Both the position numbers and the translations under genes were made by a program. Below are positions 17,596-27,094 of a DNA stretch of 28,167 nucleotides, one piece after another. The stretch is taken from NCBI GenBank assembly GCA_049999725.1, contig JBNGIS010033747.1, forward strand, positions 1-28,167. Reading direction: 5' to 3'. This DNA comes from Haplomitrium mnioides (taxonomy: Eukaryota > Marchantiophyta > Haplomitriopsida > Calobryales). Below the pieces are notes generated by a model. It did not search any database. It was not told the origin of the DNA and saw only the letters and a program-made list of their open reading frames with translations. Each line of letters opens with the position of its first letter. Position 1 is the stretch's first letter.

Positions 17596-18785
17596 TGCCA
17601 ACTTGGAATTTCCAAACGGATCGACCCCAGCCCCCCTCCATCTTCCTTGTGGTTCACGTACCTTTTGAGGCAGTTGAAGTGCACTCGATTGGCGAATTTC
17701 TACCCCTCCAATGTTTCCAATTTTGCTGACTCATTTGAATGCAACCTCTGCAAAATAAAAGGACCCATCCACCTGGTGTGTAACTTCCATGGGAAGTGTA
17801 CAAATCGGCTGTCATACAACATAACCACATTCCCCTCACAAAGATTTGTTGGTTTTAGGCCATTGTCATGTTGTTGCTTCCACAATCTCGATTGGTGCTC
17901 CAACTTCCCCTAGGCTTGCTCCTTGGCTTCTTCCAAGCTCTCAAGCTGATATAACCTTTCTCTTTTGCTATGATCCTCGGTCATCCTTTCCTCCTCCAAA
18001 AGTCTTTTGGTGGGCACCTCGTACTCCACTGGCACCAAAACGTGTTGTCCGAAGATTAGAAAATAGGGGCAGTGACCGGTGGTGGTTTTATAGGCCAAAT
18101 TGTAGGCTTGTGTCACAGTCAGCAGCTTGAGATCCCAATCTCCCTTGTTTGCTACCACCATTTTGCTGAGCTTCTTACCCATGATTCCGTTTGCCCTCTC
18201 TATGAGCCCGTTAGCCTTCGGATGGTAAGCTATAGTGCAACGGTGCTTGACCAGATATCTTGAGGTTAAGTCCTTGATTACATGGTTGATGAAGTGCGTA
18301 CCCTAGTTACTCACTAGCTCCAGCGGGGGCCCAAACTTGCAAAACATTTGTTCATGGAGGAAGGCAGCCACCGTCTTGGCATCATCCTTCCGAGTGGCTT
18401 TGGCTTCCACCCATTTTGTAGCATAATTCGTAGCCAGCAGAATGTACCTGTTGCCCCTACAGGTGGATGGTGCAATCGACTAAATGAAATCAATTCTCCA
18501 TTTTTCAAAGGGTGCTAGGGGAATATTTGAGACCAAGGGGTGATGTTGGTTAGTTGTTGGCCTCCCCGTCCTCTGGCACACGTTGCATCTCTTCACCTAG
18601 AAGTGCACATCTTTGTGCAATGTGGGCCACGAATACCCTGCATCCAGAATTTTTCTTATAGTGGCATCCGCTACAAAATGGCCTTCTACCTCCTCTCAAT
18701 GCAAGGCCTACATCACCACCATGGATTGATCCCGCTCTTGGCATCGTCTGATCATTCCCTCGTAGCCCCGTTTATGCAACACTCC
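17596..18785 (-). pseudogene. E3 integrase, inactivated
   Basis: Minus strand. The zinc domain ends in CNVCQRTGRP (about 18560-18590), after EGHFVADATIRKIL and YSWPTLHKDVHF. Core: WRIDFI with the first Asp (about 18490), then LVSN followed by a TAG where the second catalytic Asp and next residue belong (about 18305), then YHPKANGLIERANG with the Glu (about 18215-18240). Next come the NLAYKTTTGHCPYFLIFGQ segment and a C-terminal module RWMGPFILQRLHSN…LETLEG…NRVHFNCLKRYV (about 17790-17655). The active site has lost one Asp, and stops break the frame. No chromodomain follows. Confidence 0.88.
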
Positions 18786-18949
18786 TTTTATCAGTAGGTA
18801 TAGTTCCATCTTTCGGAGGAACACAGCAGCTTCCTCTCTACTGCTGCCCTTTGGAATTTGAGCTGAAAGGAGGAATTCGGTTATGGCAGCATAATCCGTG
18901 GGCCTTCCAACTTTGACTTAGAACAGATCCTCATCCAAGAATGCATCAT

Positions 18950-19350
18950 TTACCTACTCTTGATTGATCGGCTCAGCAACCCGGGAGAAGAAATCGGCAT
19001 TGTTGTGCTTCCTCTCTGGTTTGATCCACACTTCAAAGTCAAACTCCTACAGGATGAGCACCCACCTCGCGATCTGACTTGTCACATCCGGTTTATTTAC
19101 CATGTACTTGAGAGCATTGTGATTGGTATGAAAGATCACCTTGTAATGCAACAAGTAGTGCCTAAATTTCTTCAAGGTATAAATGATTTCTAAGGCTTCC
19201 CGAGATGTAGCCCAGTAGTTCTTCTCCATTGGAGCCAATAGTCTGCTGGCAAAGTAAATCGGATGATCTCTGCCCTTCTCTCATCTGTCTGGCTTAGTAC
19301 CGCCCCGATGTAGAAGTCGGACGCATCAATCATGATGTGAAATTCCTTCC
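18950..19350 (-). pseudogene. E3 RNase H, inactivated
   Basis: Minus strand. An IDASDFYIGAVLSQ segment (about 19335-19290) carries the first Asp. After a frame change come LAPMEKNYWATSREALEIIY (about 19240-19180) with the Glu helix, then FHTNHNALKYMVNKPD (about 19140-19090), where the usual Asp-His pair reads Asn-His. NADFFSRVAEP (about 18995-18965) follows. Stops are present. Confidence 0.82.
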
Positions 19351-19559
19351 TCTAGTTGGAAGGCACTAGTATGGAGGCACTTGCCAATCATCACTTCAAC
19401 TCCATGAAGCTCACCAGCCTCTCGGGGATGGCTTCAAACGTGCTGCCCCCCTTGGTCATTTAGGTAAGGGGTAGAACCACTGAGGCAAATTAGTCGATAA
19501 ATCTCTTATAGTACCCCACGCACCCCAAGAAGCCTTGCACCTCTTTCAGGTTGGTCAGA

Positions 19560-20230
19560 AAGGACATATTCATCTAGATGGAAATTTTTTCCTGGTCTAC
19601 TTCAATTCCTCGATAGGAAATTTTGTGCCCGAGGAGTATCCCTTCCTTCACCCCGAAGAAACACTTGCTTGGGTGTAATCTCAACCTCGTCCTCCTGCAG
19701 CGTTGGAGGGTGAGCCTCACATCCCGCTCATGATCGCACAGCTTCCCATACACCACAAAATCATCAATGAAGATTTCCAAGAATTTCCTCAAGTAGTCAT
19801 GGAAAATGTTCATCATCATCCGCTGGAAGGCGTCTGGTGCGTTGCATAGTCCGAAAGGCATCTTTTGGAAGGCAAACACCTCCCTCTTCGTGGTGAATGA
19901 CGTCTTCAACTGATCCTCCTCCTGGATCCAAATCTGGTTGTACCCAAAATATCCATCTAAGAAGCTATAGACCTCTTGTCTTGCCACCAGATCCAACACC
20001 CTGTCCGTGAAGGGCAACAGGTAGTGGTCCTTTTTTGTAGCCACATTGAGCTTCTGGAAATCCTAGCACACACAGATTTTCTGTTCACCATCCTACTCGA
20101 ATTTTTTGGACACCACCACTAGCGAAGACACCTATTCACTGTTTAACACCGAGTAGATGAAATCTGCCTCTAGCAACTTGTCGATCTCCTCCTTCACCAG
20201 CAAGGAGAATCGGGAGTTCATTCTATACTA
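19560..20230 (-). pseudogene. E3 reverse transcriptase
   Basis: Minus strand. The best-preserved open segment of E3 (20044-19574) lacks stops. It shows KKDHYLLPFTDRVLDLV, YSFLDGYFGYNQI, KTSFTTKREVFAFQKMPFGLCNAP (about 19880-19840), the catalytic box FIDDFVVY with both Asp intact (about 19775-19750), HPSKCFFGV and ILLGHKIS. Upstream, EEIDKLLEADFIYSVLNS and VVVSKKFE are broken by TAG codons. The sequence resembles non-chromovirus plant gypsy RTs. Downstream remnants FLGCVGYYKRFID and LT.MTKGGS continue to about 19440. Confidence 0.9.
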
Positions 20231-20563
20231 GCGCTATACTACAGGCATTGCTGCAGGTTCCAAGTCAATCCTGTGTTCCTCCAATTCCCTCGGGAATCCG
20301 TTCAAATCTACATGACTCCAAGCAAAGGCATCGCTGAAGTTTGTGAGGAGATAGGTGATTGCTTGCTCTGCTTCTTTGGGTAATTCAGAGCCTATGTGGA
20401 ATGTCCATCCCTCCTAGACAACTGGTTGTTTGTGTTGTGATTCTCGTACCGCCCCCATCTCATTTCTCCATTGCACACCTCCCTCCTACATGAAGGTCAC
20501 CAATCTCAACCCCCCTTCCGCCTTGGGAGACTCTTCGGACTTCTCGGTGTCCTTCCCCTACAT
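20231..20563 (-). pseudogene. E3 protease-RT linker, degraded
   Basis: Minus-strand coding remnants with stops join the protease region to RT. Readable pieces include ELPKEAEQAITYLLTNFSDAFAWSHVDLNG and FPRELEEHRIDLEPAAMPVV, the usual pre-RT linker pattern (a DxFAWS motif and a HxIxLxP-like motif). Several TAG stops. No independent function. Confidence 0.65.
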
Positions 20564-20940
20564 CTAATGAGACACTTCGGACCTCTCCTTTCTTCCGACC
20601 CTAGTGTCTTCATTCTCAGCCAAATCTTCAATAGATTTCCTCAGACTGTGCTCTGTTTCCATGTACTCTGCTATCTCAATCTGATTGATGGACACCACTC
20701 TTTCTTCAAAAAGATCCTCCTCCGTGGCCTCATTGACCATCTGAACCCAGTAGTGGTACTCTAATTCCTCCTCCTCTTCGGACCACTCACTGTTGTACTC
20801 CTCTTCCGCCTGCATCTCTCCTAGGTGTGGAACCGGTCTATAGTGCACCACCGTTTTCTCAGGACCAAACACCAAGGTTGAATTTCCCCAATTATGCAGG
20901 ACTCATGCTCCATACAGCCAGGGCCGTCCAATTAGCACTA
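20564..20940 (-). pseudogene. E3 protease C-terminus with acidic linker
   Basis: Minus-strand open stretch. YLVLIGRPWLYG and VLHNWGNSTLVFG (about 20950-20870) form the C-terminal protease motif. An acidic tail rich in Glu follows (EYNSEWSEEEEELEYHY) down to a TGA at 20564. The frame differs from that of the active-site segment, so an indel separates them. Confidence 0.7.
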
Positions 20941-21030
20941 GATAGGGAGATGCTCGGGTTGGCCGCATGACAAGGTAATTCAGCTTGAATTCCTTGCCTT
21001 CGATGAAGGTGGGCACTCGGAGTAGAGAGC

Positions 21031-21249
21031 CTAATGGTTCACCCGAGACCCATCTTCCAGCCTCATGATTCTAGCTGTGGGTTGGAATTCCATGAATTCC
21101 AGCTTGTAGGCGGTCTCCTCCACCATAATGTTAACCTCTACCCCTCCGTCTACGGGCACGAATGACAGCGTGCACCCCGCTATCTGAATGTCGATTTCTG
21201 GAGCCCCCTTGTCCTCACATACCAGTTGCAGATCTGTTGGAGCCCCCAC
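21031..21249 (-). pseudogene. E3 aspartic protease, active-site half
   Basis: Minus-strand retropepsin segment. Strand FVPVDGGVEVNIM (about 21155-21115) holds the triad DGG. DGG instead of DSG/DTG also occurs in other plant gypsy proteases as I recall them, so it may be a lineage trait rather than damage. EFMEFQPTARIMRLEDGS follows, before a stop and frame change. It would process the Gag-Pol polyprotein. Confidence 0.75.
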
Positions 21250-21824
21250 TCGGAGCAGCCTCTACCTCTTCTTAGCTCCCATTAGCAATTCTCGGAGTTG
21301 CCTTCTATACAACGATCTATCCTTGATCAATTAGCCCACCGTGGCCGTGATAGGGCAATCTCTCACATCCGCTTGAATGTTGTACAAGACTGGTTTTACT
21401 CCGCCTTCTGGGGTTGTGATCTTTGCCCCTGCTTTCTTGGGCTCCTCAACTATTTTCAGACCTCCTTCAGGGTCTCGATCGCTATATGCTCCTCTTCCAA
21501 TGCCTCCAGAGCCTTCATCTGCTTCCTTACATGGTCCTGTTGTTTAGGATAGAACCACTTCGGATTGTCCCGCTGGTAATTCGAGTCACTCCGTAATCAG
21601 GGTGCTTGAGCTATCCCCTTCTTGGCCTTCTCCTCCGTCTTCCTCTAGATCTTCTTCTTGGATTTTGCCCTGGCTCATATCACCACCCAGTAGCAGTCTT
21701 CAGAAGTTGGTGTCTCCCATCTGGGCAACTCTGCTTCCTCCTCCTTCTCCAGGGATATGAGATTGACAACTGTAGGTGGAGGAGGGTTGGTGCCTGGGCT
21801 AGGGGATGTATTGGGCCTTTGGCT

Positions 21825-23171
21825 GAGTGGGCAGTTGACCGCCACATGCCCCTCCTTCTTGCATTGGAAGCATAATGCAGGCGGTTGGTCATAACTGCTT
21901 TTCTATGGCTCTAGACAGTTGGAGGAAATGTGCCCTGCCTAGCCACAATTCCAGCAGACCATGATGGTCGTTCGGGATGGTCGATTTGCAGCTCATTGAT
22001 TTCTTGGCCCTCCGTTTCCCCTTGTAGGCCTGCCTACCATGGTGCAAGGTCCCTCGCTGATCTGGTACACTGTCTCAAGGGCCTCTTCCATCACATAATC
22101 CACCTCCTCCCTCACGAATTCTGGTGCCTCCTCTCGCACGTAGTGTATTGCATTGTTCTCTACCGGACATTCCTAAGGAGAGTGGCTATGCTTGTTGCAT
22201 CTTATGCACCACACTCAGACTCGCCCGGTGGGCAGCGGGCGGCCTTCTAGTTTGAAACCTGCCAGGAGAATATTCATCGCCTCCATTTTTGCGCTCAGCT
22301 CATCAATCTGATCCCTCCCCCCTTGCTTCTTGCTTGTTTCGGGATTGGGTTCACTCCTTCTGGATTTCCCTTTCTTGGCCTCCTTGTGATGATGCACTTC
22401 TCGCTCTTTGGCATGTTTTTTCTTCTTTTGATCTTTTCTTTTTTTCTTCCTCCAGGATGATCGGTCCTCCTCTGAGTTGCTGCTGTCCGAGTCACCCTCG
22501 CTCTCCAAGGTGGATACGTAACTTTCATCCGTCTCCTCTTCATTGTCATAAGTGTTCGAAGAGTCTTCAGACTCATACTTGGCTCTTGCTTTCCTTCGGG
22601 AGCTCGTAATAGGAGCCTTGACGTGGGATCGAGCTGCATTGACTGCCTCCACCAGAGTCTGCGTATCTCTTTGCCTTACCCAAGTCCCTATTCCTTTGGG
22701 CAGGGCGGCCAGAAACCACGCTGTTAGCATCCCATTAGTGGCTAGCGGATTCAGCTTCCGAGCCACCTTTTTGAATCGCTGGAGGAATTTTCTTACGAAT
22801 TCTTTTTTCTTCATCCTAAGCTGACCTATTTTGATCAGCGCCTCCATCTCCTCCCCAATTCCCATGAATTCCGTAATGAATGTGGCTTTAAGCGCTCCCC
22901 AGTCTCTCTTGACATTATCTAGCATATTTTTATACCATGGTTGTGCCTCTCCCTTTAGGACCGCTGGCAGAATTTTGATTTTAACATGGCTTTCTCCATT
23001 CACTGCTGCGGTATTCTCCAAATTGTCCAGCCAGGCATCGGGGTCATCCTTCGGACACCCCCTGAAGGACTTGTACTTAAATCTGCCCCTCAGTCCAGAA
23101 GAGGGTATCGGGTTGGCCATCCTAGCACTAGGTAAGAACAATTCCACCCACAAGTCGATTCCTTCCTCCAC
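21825..23171 (-). pseudogene. E3 gag with three zinc knuckles
   Basis: Minus strand. The main ORF (23171-22215, 318 aa) carries a capsid region (FRGCPKDDPDAWLDNLE, then GEAQPWYKNMLDNVKRDWGA, then EFVRKFLQRFKKVARKLNP, then WFLAALPKGIGTWVRQ). A long charged region rich in Ser/Glu and Lys follows, then a coiled end (DQIDELSAKMEAMN). It stops at TGA 22217-22215. In the same frame downstream come three CX2CX4HX4C knuckles: CIRCNKHSHSP*EC (about 22209-22165), CWNCG*AGHISSNC (about 21958-21917) and CFQCKKEGHVAVNC (about 21873-21832), the first two with a stop inside. Start may be the second Met (MANPIPSS). It forms the capsid and packages RNA. Confidence 0.88.
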
Positions 23172-23310
23172 TCTTCCTCAACAGGCTCACAAGAGGGTGC
23201 TCTGTTTCTCGAAATTGTCCACCTCTACACAATCCGACTTCGGGTCCTTGGTGGACAAAGTGATAACTTGGCCTCGGGTTGGTCTCAGGCTTTCTGCAAA
23301 CCTTTTGCCC

Positions 23311-23324
23311 TCCTTCTAGCACCA
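23311..23324 (-). other. E3 primer-binding site (tRNA not identified)
   Basis: The minus strand reads TGGTGCTAGAAGGA, eight bases inside the LTR end at 23333, the normal place for a primer site. It starts with TGG, as primer sites do (complement of CCA). It is not the initiator-Met site used by C1, E1 and E2; I cannot name the tRNA by eye. Confidence 0.5.
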
Positions 23325-24698
23325 AAAATTTATGTCACTCCCCTCCTTCAGGCCTTAATCTTCACATGTGCCACTTGGAAAGCAAAGGAGGACAAAACAG
23401 GGGAAATAGGTTCTTTTGTGAGATGGCCTCTAGCCAGTTATCACTTTGAGGCTTTAAGGAATTCTCCTTCTCCTTACAAGCCTTTTTATGGATCAACAAT
23501 CACCCCAGCAATACTCCTACTCATTCACACTCAATACCAATACACACATACACATAGACCAAGGTACTCGAGTGGTAATCTGCAATATAATTTAGGGGTC
23601 TCAAATCTGAACCCAGCCACCTTGTATACAAATTGGGAGCGGAATGCAATACCCCAAGTATCACAGAACAATGCCGAGGGACCTGACTCCCCCTTCGTAG
23701 GGCTATCCCATGATCCGAACAAATGGAATACTTGTATACTTCTAGTTCTAAGTATTTCTTATACAATACAACATAATTCAAATCTAACTAATACACTCAT
23801 ACACAAATACAAACACACATGCATTGCACTTCACCAAAATTATATGCCTTACAGAACCACATGGACTGACTTCCCCACCAAACTCCTCCATTCTTCAACT
23901 CACAATTTCAATCTTCCTTTCATCTCCCATGCACACACCCTTCTTCCAAATAGTCTTTTAACTTCCCTCGCGACAAGCCTTGGATTTACTTCCTCATGTT
24001 CGGAAGAGAATTTCTTTAACTGCCACCTCTAGAAGACAGTCCTCTCGACTGTTGGCTACTCACTCCACCTCCAAACCTTGAACAGATCTTCTTTGTAGTG
24101 CGCGGGCACTAACACAACCACTCTCTTCTTAGCTCCACTTGAAAGATTAAACCAGGACGCACTCCGAGCGTTTCTGGATTTGATACTCTCGTACAGATGA
24201 TGCAGAGACGACTCCAAGATCCCACTTGGCAGCCTCTCTCGAATTCTAGACAAATAAGATCTCCTTTGATTTCCCGTATCAATTCACCTCCACTGCTAGT
24301 CCACCCGCAGGGATGAGTTCACCTGGATTGTCCAAGCCTCTAGAGCTACCTGCCCAGCGATTCTCGGCACCCCCCAGTCCACCTCCACCTTTGCTAGCCC
24401 CTTGCACAAGTACACTCACCTCACGTAAATCTTCACTGAGATCATTTCTTCCTTACCTCGTTGTGTCTTCCTGTCTCGAGATCGCTTGCGCGTCTCTAAT
24501 TTGCATGCACACTAACCCGTTCAATGTCGCAGCCCGTCAATCTATACCCCTCGCGCTTCCACCCATGTGTATCTACCCCGCTTGAAAAGGTCGTTATTCT
24601 CGTTGGCCTTTAGCTCCGGACATGGCGACACCTTTCCCATCTATTTGCGGAATGATCCAAGTACAACAGTCAATTTCGAGGGTTGCAAAGTCTGGTCC

Positions 24699-24794
24699 AA
24701 AGAATCCCGCGGAACCGAGTCCAAAGAATCCCATGAAACCGAGTCTGAAGAATCTCGCGGAGCCGAGTCCGAAGAATCCCGCGAAACCCAGAGT
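24699..24794. repeat. 24-bp tandem repeat in E3 5' LTR, 4 units
   Basis: Units starting at 24699, 24723, 24747 and 24771, each like AAAGAATCCCGCGGAACC followed by GAGTCC. The other LTR has two units (about 11777-11822). Related GTCCGAAG.ATCC segments also recur inside the larger array next door. Confidence 0.8.
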
Positions 24795-24879
24795 CCGCTA
24801 TTGACTTTTCTTCCACAGCCGCCATCCGACGTTGTCTTCAACCGGGAAGCTTGACCGCTACATTGACCTTGATCCGTAG

Positions 24880-25661
24880 TTGACCATGGACCCAAGTCCG
24901 TAGAATCCAACAGACTGGTGAGTCCGAAGGATCTCTCGGACCCTGAGTTTTGAGGTTGACTTTCCCTTCATGGCCACCGCTCGACGCGGTCTTCAACCTG
25001 GAAGTTGGACCACCATGCTGACCGGCATTCCAAAGTTGACCCTAGCTCTGACCCGAAGGATCCCTCGGACAAGTGAGTCCGAAGAACCCCTCGGACTTCT
25101 AAGTCCGAGGTTGACTTTCTTCTACAGAGCGCCGTCCGATGCCACTTTCAACAAGGAAGGTGAACCGCCGCGCTGACCTGAGGTTCCGAAGTTGACTGCG
25201 GGAGATTCCAAAATATTCCTCGGACAGGGAGTCCGAAGGAAACTGCGGAACCTCTAGACCCGTAGTTGACTTGGTTCCGTAAGGTACCGTCCGATGCCAC
25301 TTTCAACAGGGAAGGTGGACCGATGCGCTGACCTAGGGTCCCGAAGTTGACCACGGGAGATTCCGAAATATTCCTCAAACAAGGAGTCCGAAGGAAACCG
25401 CGGAACCTCTAGGCCCGTAGTTGACTTGGTCCGTAGGGCGTCGTCCGACGCCATTTTCAATATGGAAGGTGGACCGCCGCGCTGAACTGCGTCCGTAGTT
25501 GACCGCGGCTCTGATCCAAAGGATCCAACGGACAAGGAAGTTCGTAGAATCCCTCGGATTCTTGAGTCCGAGATTGACCTTCTTCCGTAGGGCGCCGTCG
25601 GATGCCGTTTTCAACAGGGAAAGTGGACTACCGTGCTAACTTGGGGTTACGAAGTTGACCA
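24880..25661. promoter_or_regulatory. Phased TTGACY (W-box-like) array, ~156-bp dimeric repeat, E3 5' LTR
   Basis: TTGAC[C/T] occurs at 24880, 24956, 25036, 25111, 25192, 25266, 25347, 25421, 25499, 25574 and 25656. Gaps alternate about 75 and 81 bases, so the unit is a dimer of about 156 bp, roughly five copies. Between motifs recur GTCCGAAGGA, CCTCGGAC, TTTTCAACAGGGAAGGTGGA and CGCCG.CCGA segments. Two further TTGACC sites (24851, 24863) precede the array. TTGACY is the established WRKY W-box core. That the array acts as an enhancer is my inference. Confidence 0.65.
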
Positions 25662-25679
25662 AGAGAATCGTCTGAACTT

Positions 25680-25913
25680 GCCACGTTTCCGAAGAAGCCC
25701 TCAGACACCTCCGCGTTTGCCACGTTTCTGCAGAATCTCCCGAACACCTCCGAGGACGTCATGTTTCCGTAGAAGCCCGCGGACACCTCCGAGGACACCA
25801 TGTTTTGGCAAAATCTCCCGAACACCTCCGAGGACGCCACGTTTTCGTAGAAGCCCGTGGACACCTCAGAGGATGCTACGTTTCCGCAGAAGCTTGCTGA
25901 ACTATGAAGGAAG
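25680..25913. repeat. 39-bp tandem repeat, 6 units, E3 5' LTR
   Basis: Units start at 25680, 25719, 25758, 25797, 25836 and 25875, exactly 39 bases apart, each like GCCACGTTTCCGTAGAAGCC followed by CGCGGACACCTCCGAGGAC. Thirteen codons per unit keep a minus-strand frame open here, giving a repetitive peptide. I regard that as a by-product. The other LTR has four units. Confidence 0.85.
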
Positions 25914-25938
25914 TGGTTTCGAACCCTAGTAGAACCAA

Positions 25939-26299
25939 TCAACGCCTGACAAAGCAGAGCGTCCCCCAATCCTCGGCGTCGTCATTGCTTACGAAGGTCA
26001 TTGCCCCTCCTCTCAATTCCTGCTTCTGGCCCGTGACATCTGAAAGCTTGTGCTGCAGCATTCCCCTTACTTGCGGTCCCTTCCACTGCTCTCGATCTTC
26101 GATCTCCGCCACGCGTCTCTGGTTCTCCTCCTCTGGTCCCCGATCCTTCTTCACTTCCGAGATCTCTTTTCCTTCTTCTTCTCGACTGATCACCTCTGGT
26201 GAGCGCTCCATTTCCTCCCTGCTTTGGCCCTGATCCTTGCATTTCAGTGATGCTCGCAGGCTCCAATCCGCTTCCTTCAAATTTTAGTGGTGCCTCCAT
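25939..26299 (-). other. Overlapping ORFs in E3 5' LTR, coding status doubtful
   Basis: Two overlapping minus-strand ORFs near the upstream end of the LTR, on the element's own strand: 26280-25939 (113 aa, very charged, SREEEGKEISEVKKDRG) and 26299-25982 (105 aa, Gly/Arg-rich). The second is also open in the other LTR (17130-16810, 106 aa) at about 76% identity; the first is broken there by TAG. With LTR divergence near 10%, this amount of amino-acid change fits no selection. No family recognised. Confidence 0.25.
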
Positions 26300-26546
26300 C
26301 CGCTAGCTGCCAGAGCTCTCTTCTCCCACTCCAAAGTGATCCCGCGATCCTTTCTTCTGCCGACCTTCCTTCCTTGCCCGCCACGACCCAATTCCACCCC
26401 TCGGATCCAGACATTCCGCTCTTACTCGCTGATTGGAGTTTATCTGCTGCTTTCGAGGTACTTAAACACTTATGAGAGAGGAAATGCCCTACTGTGACCT
26501 TCGATTCCACAAATTCTTTCCTAGTACCTCATGTCACTAGTTGATA

Positions 26547-26752
26547 CCTTCCACTCTTTTGCCTTCTGCAATGTAAAATGAACGACTCCATCTTGTTGCT
26601 TGGGCTTCCACTCTTTTGCCTTATGCAATGTAAAATGAACAAACTCCATCTTGTTGCTTGGCCTTCCACTCTTTTGACTTCTGCAATGTAAAATGAACAA
26701 CTCCATCTTGTTGCTTGGCCTTCCACTCTTTTGCCTTATGCAATGTAAAATC
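26547..26752. repeat. 57-bp minisatellite, right part
   Basis: CCTTC (26547-26551) is the E3 target duplication. Then come the second half of the split unit (to 26580) and three more units starting at 26581, 26638 (58 bp) and 26696. With the left part this gives nine units before E3 inserted. After 26752 the repeat stops. Confidence 0.9.
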
Positions 26753-27094
26753 ATCGCTATGTGGTTGGAGCTTGGTAGTGCTCCTTGTTGGTCTCTTCAT
26801 TAGCATTGGTCTTCTTCTTCTTGCATTTTATTGAATACATCACTTCTTTGCCAATTGATGATTCATGGTTTAATCTCCCTACATGAAATCAAGAATAAAC
26901 ACACAAAATCTTATTGTGTTTTCACTCTTATGGAGGAATTACCGATACATTAGTTGGCAATTTTATGAGGTCTTAGTAGGAGAATACAGAAATACTTGGG
27001 CTCACGTCCAGATTTCCGTCGAACTTCTTGAAGTTTGCGTCTTGATCTATGGCTGTTTTTGTCATGATTTTGTTCGGCATGTCGAGTGTTGTTC
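26753..27094. other. Unassigned DNA between minisatellite and P450 fragment
   Basis: AT-rich, with a plus-strand ORF (26883-27344) that runs antisense to the P450 remains and matches nothing I know. On the minus strand this would be the 3' side of the P450 gene, but I cannot find the ExxR helix or the heme-binding Cys loop here. It may be intron or unrelated sequence. Confidence 0.4.

Larger units (their letters stand above)
10414..26546 (-). mobile_element. E3: large Ty3/gypsy element with 3-kb LTRs, inactivated
   Basis: A 16,133-bp minus-strand element, about 12.2 kb without the X1 insertion. The 5' LTR is 23333-26546, the core 17367-23332 and the 3' LTR 10414-17366. Core order on the minus strand: primer site, gag with three zinc knuckles, protease, RT, RNase H, integrase with GPF-type end, purine tract. 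No chromodomain is seen, so it is a non-chromovirus gypsy; the DGG protease triad and the style of RT recall the Tat/Athila side, but the lineage is uncertain. Many in-frame stops make it inactive. The LTRs differ by about 10% over the 200 bases compared by eye. Confidence 0.93.
23333..26546 (-). repeat. E3 5' LTR (3214 bp)
   Basis: Starts TGTCACTCC and ends TAGTTGATA on the plus strand; the canonical final CA has become TA. It contains, from left to right on the plus strand, a C/T-rich region with a long antisense ORF (to about 24030), a 24-bp array (24699-24794), the ~156-bp TTGACY array (24880-25661), a 39-bp array (25680-25913) and an ORF-bearing segment (25939-26299). Uninterrupted, unlike its partner. 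No TATA box assigned with confidence. Confidence 0.93.

Noticed and set aside
17910-23171. TAG-only stop usage in E3 as a sign of a recoded or suppressed code
   Set aside because: Many E3 stops are TAG, but TGA and TAA also occur (for example at the gag end and in RNase H), so ordinary decay of CAG, TGG and CGA codons is enough.
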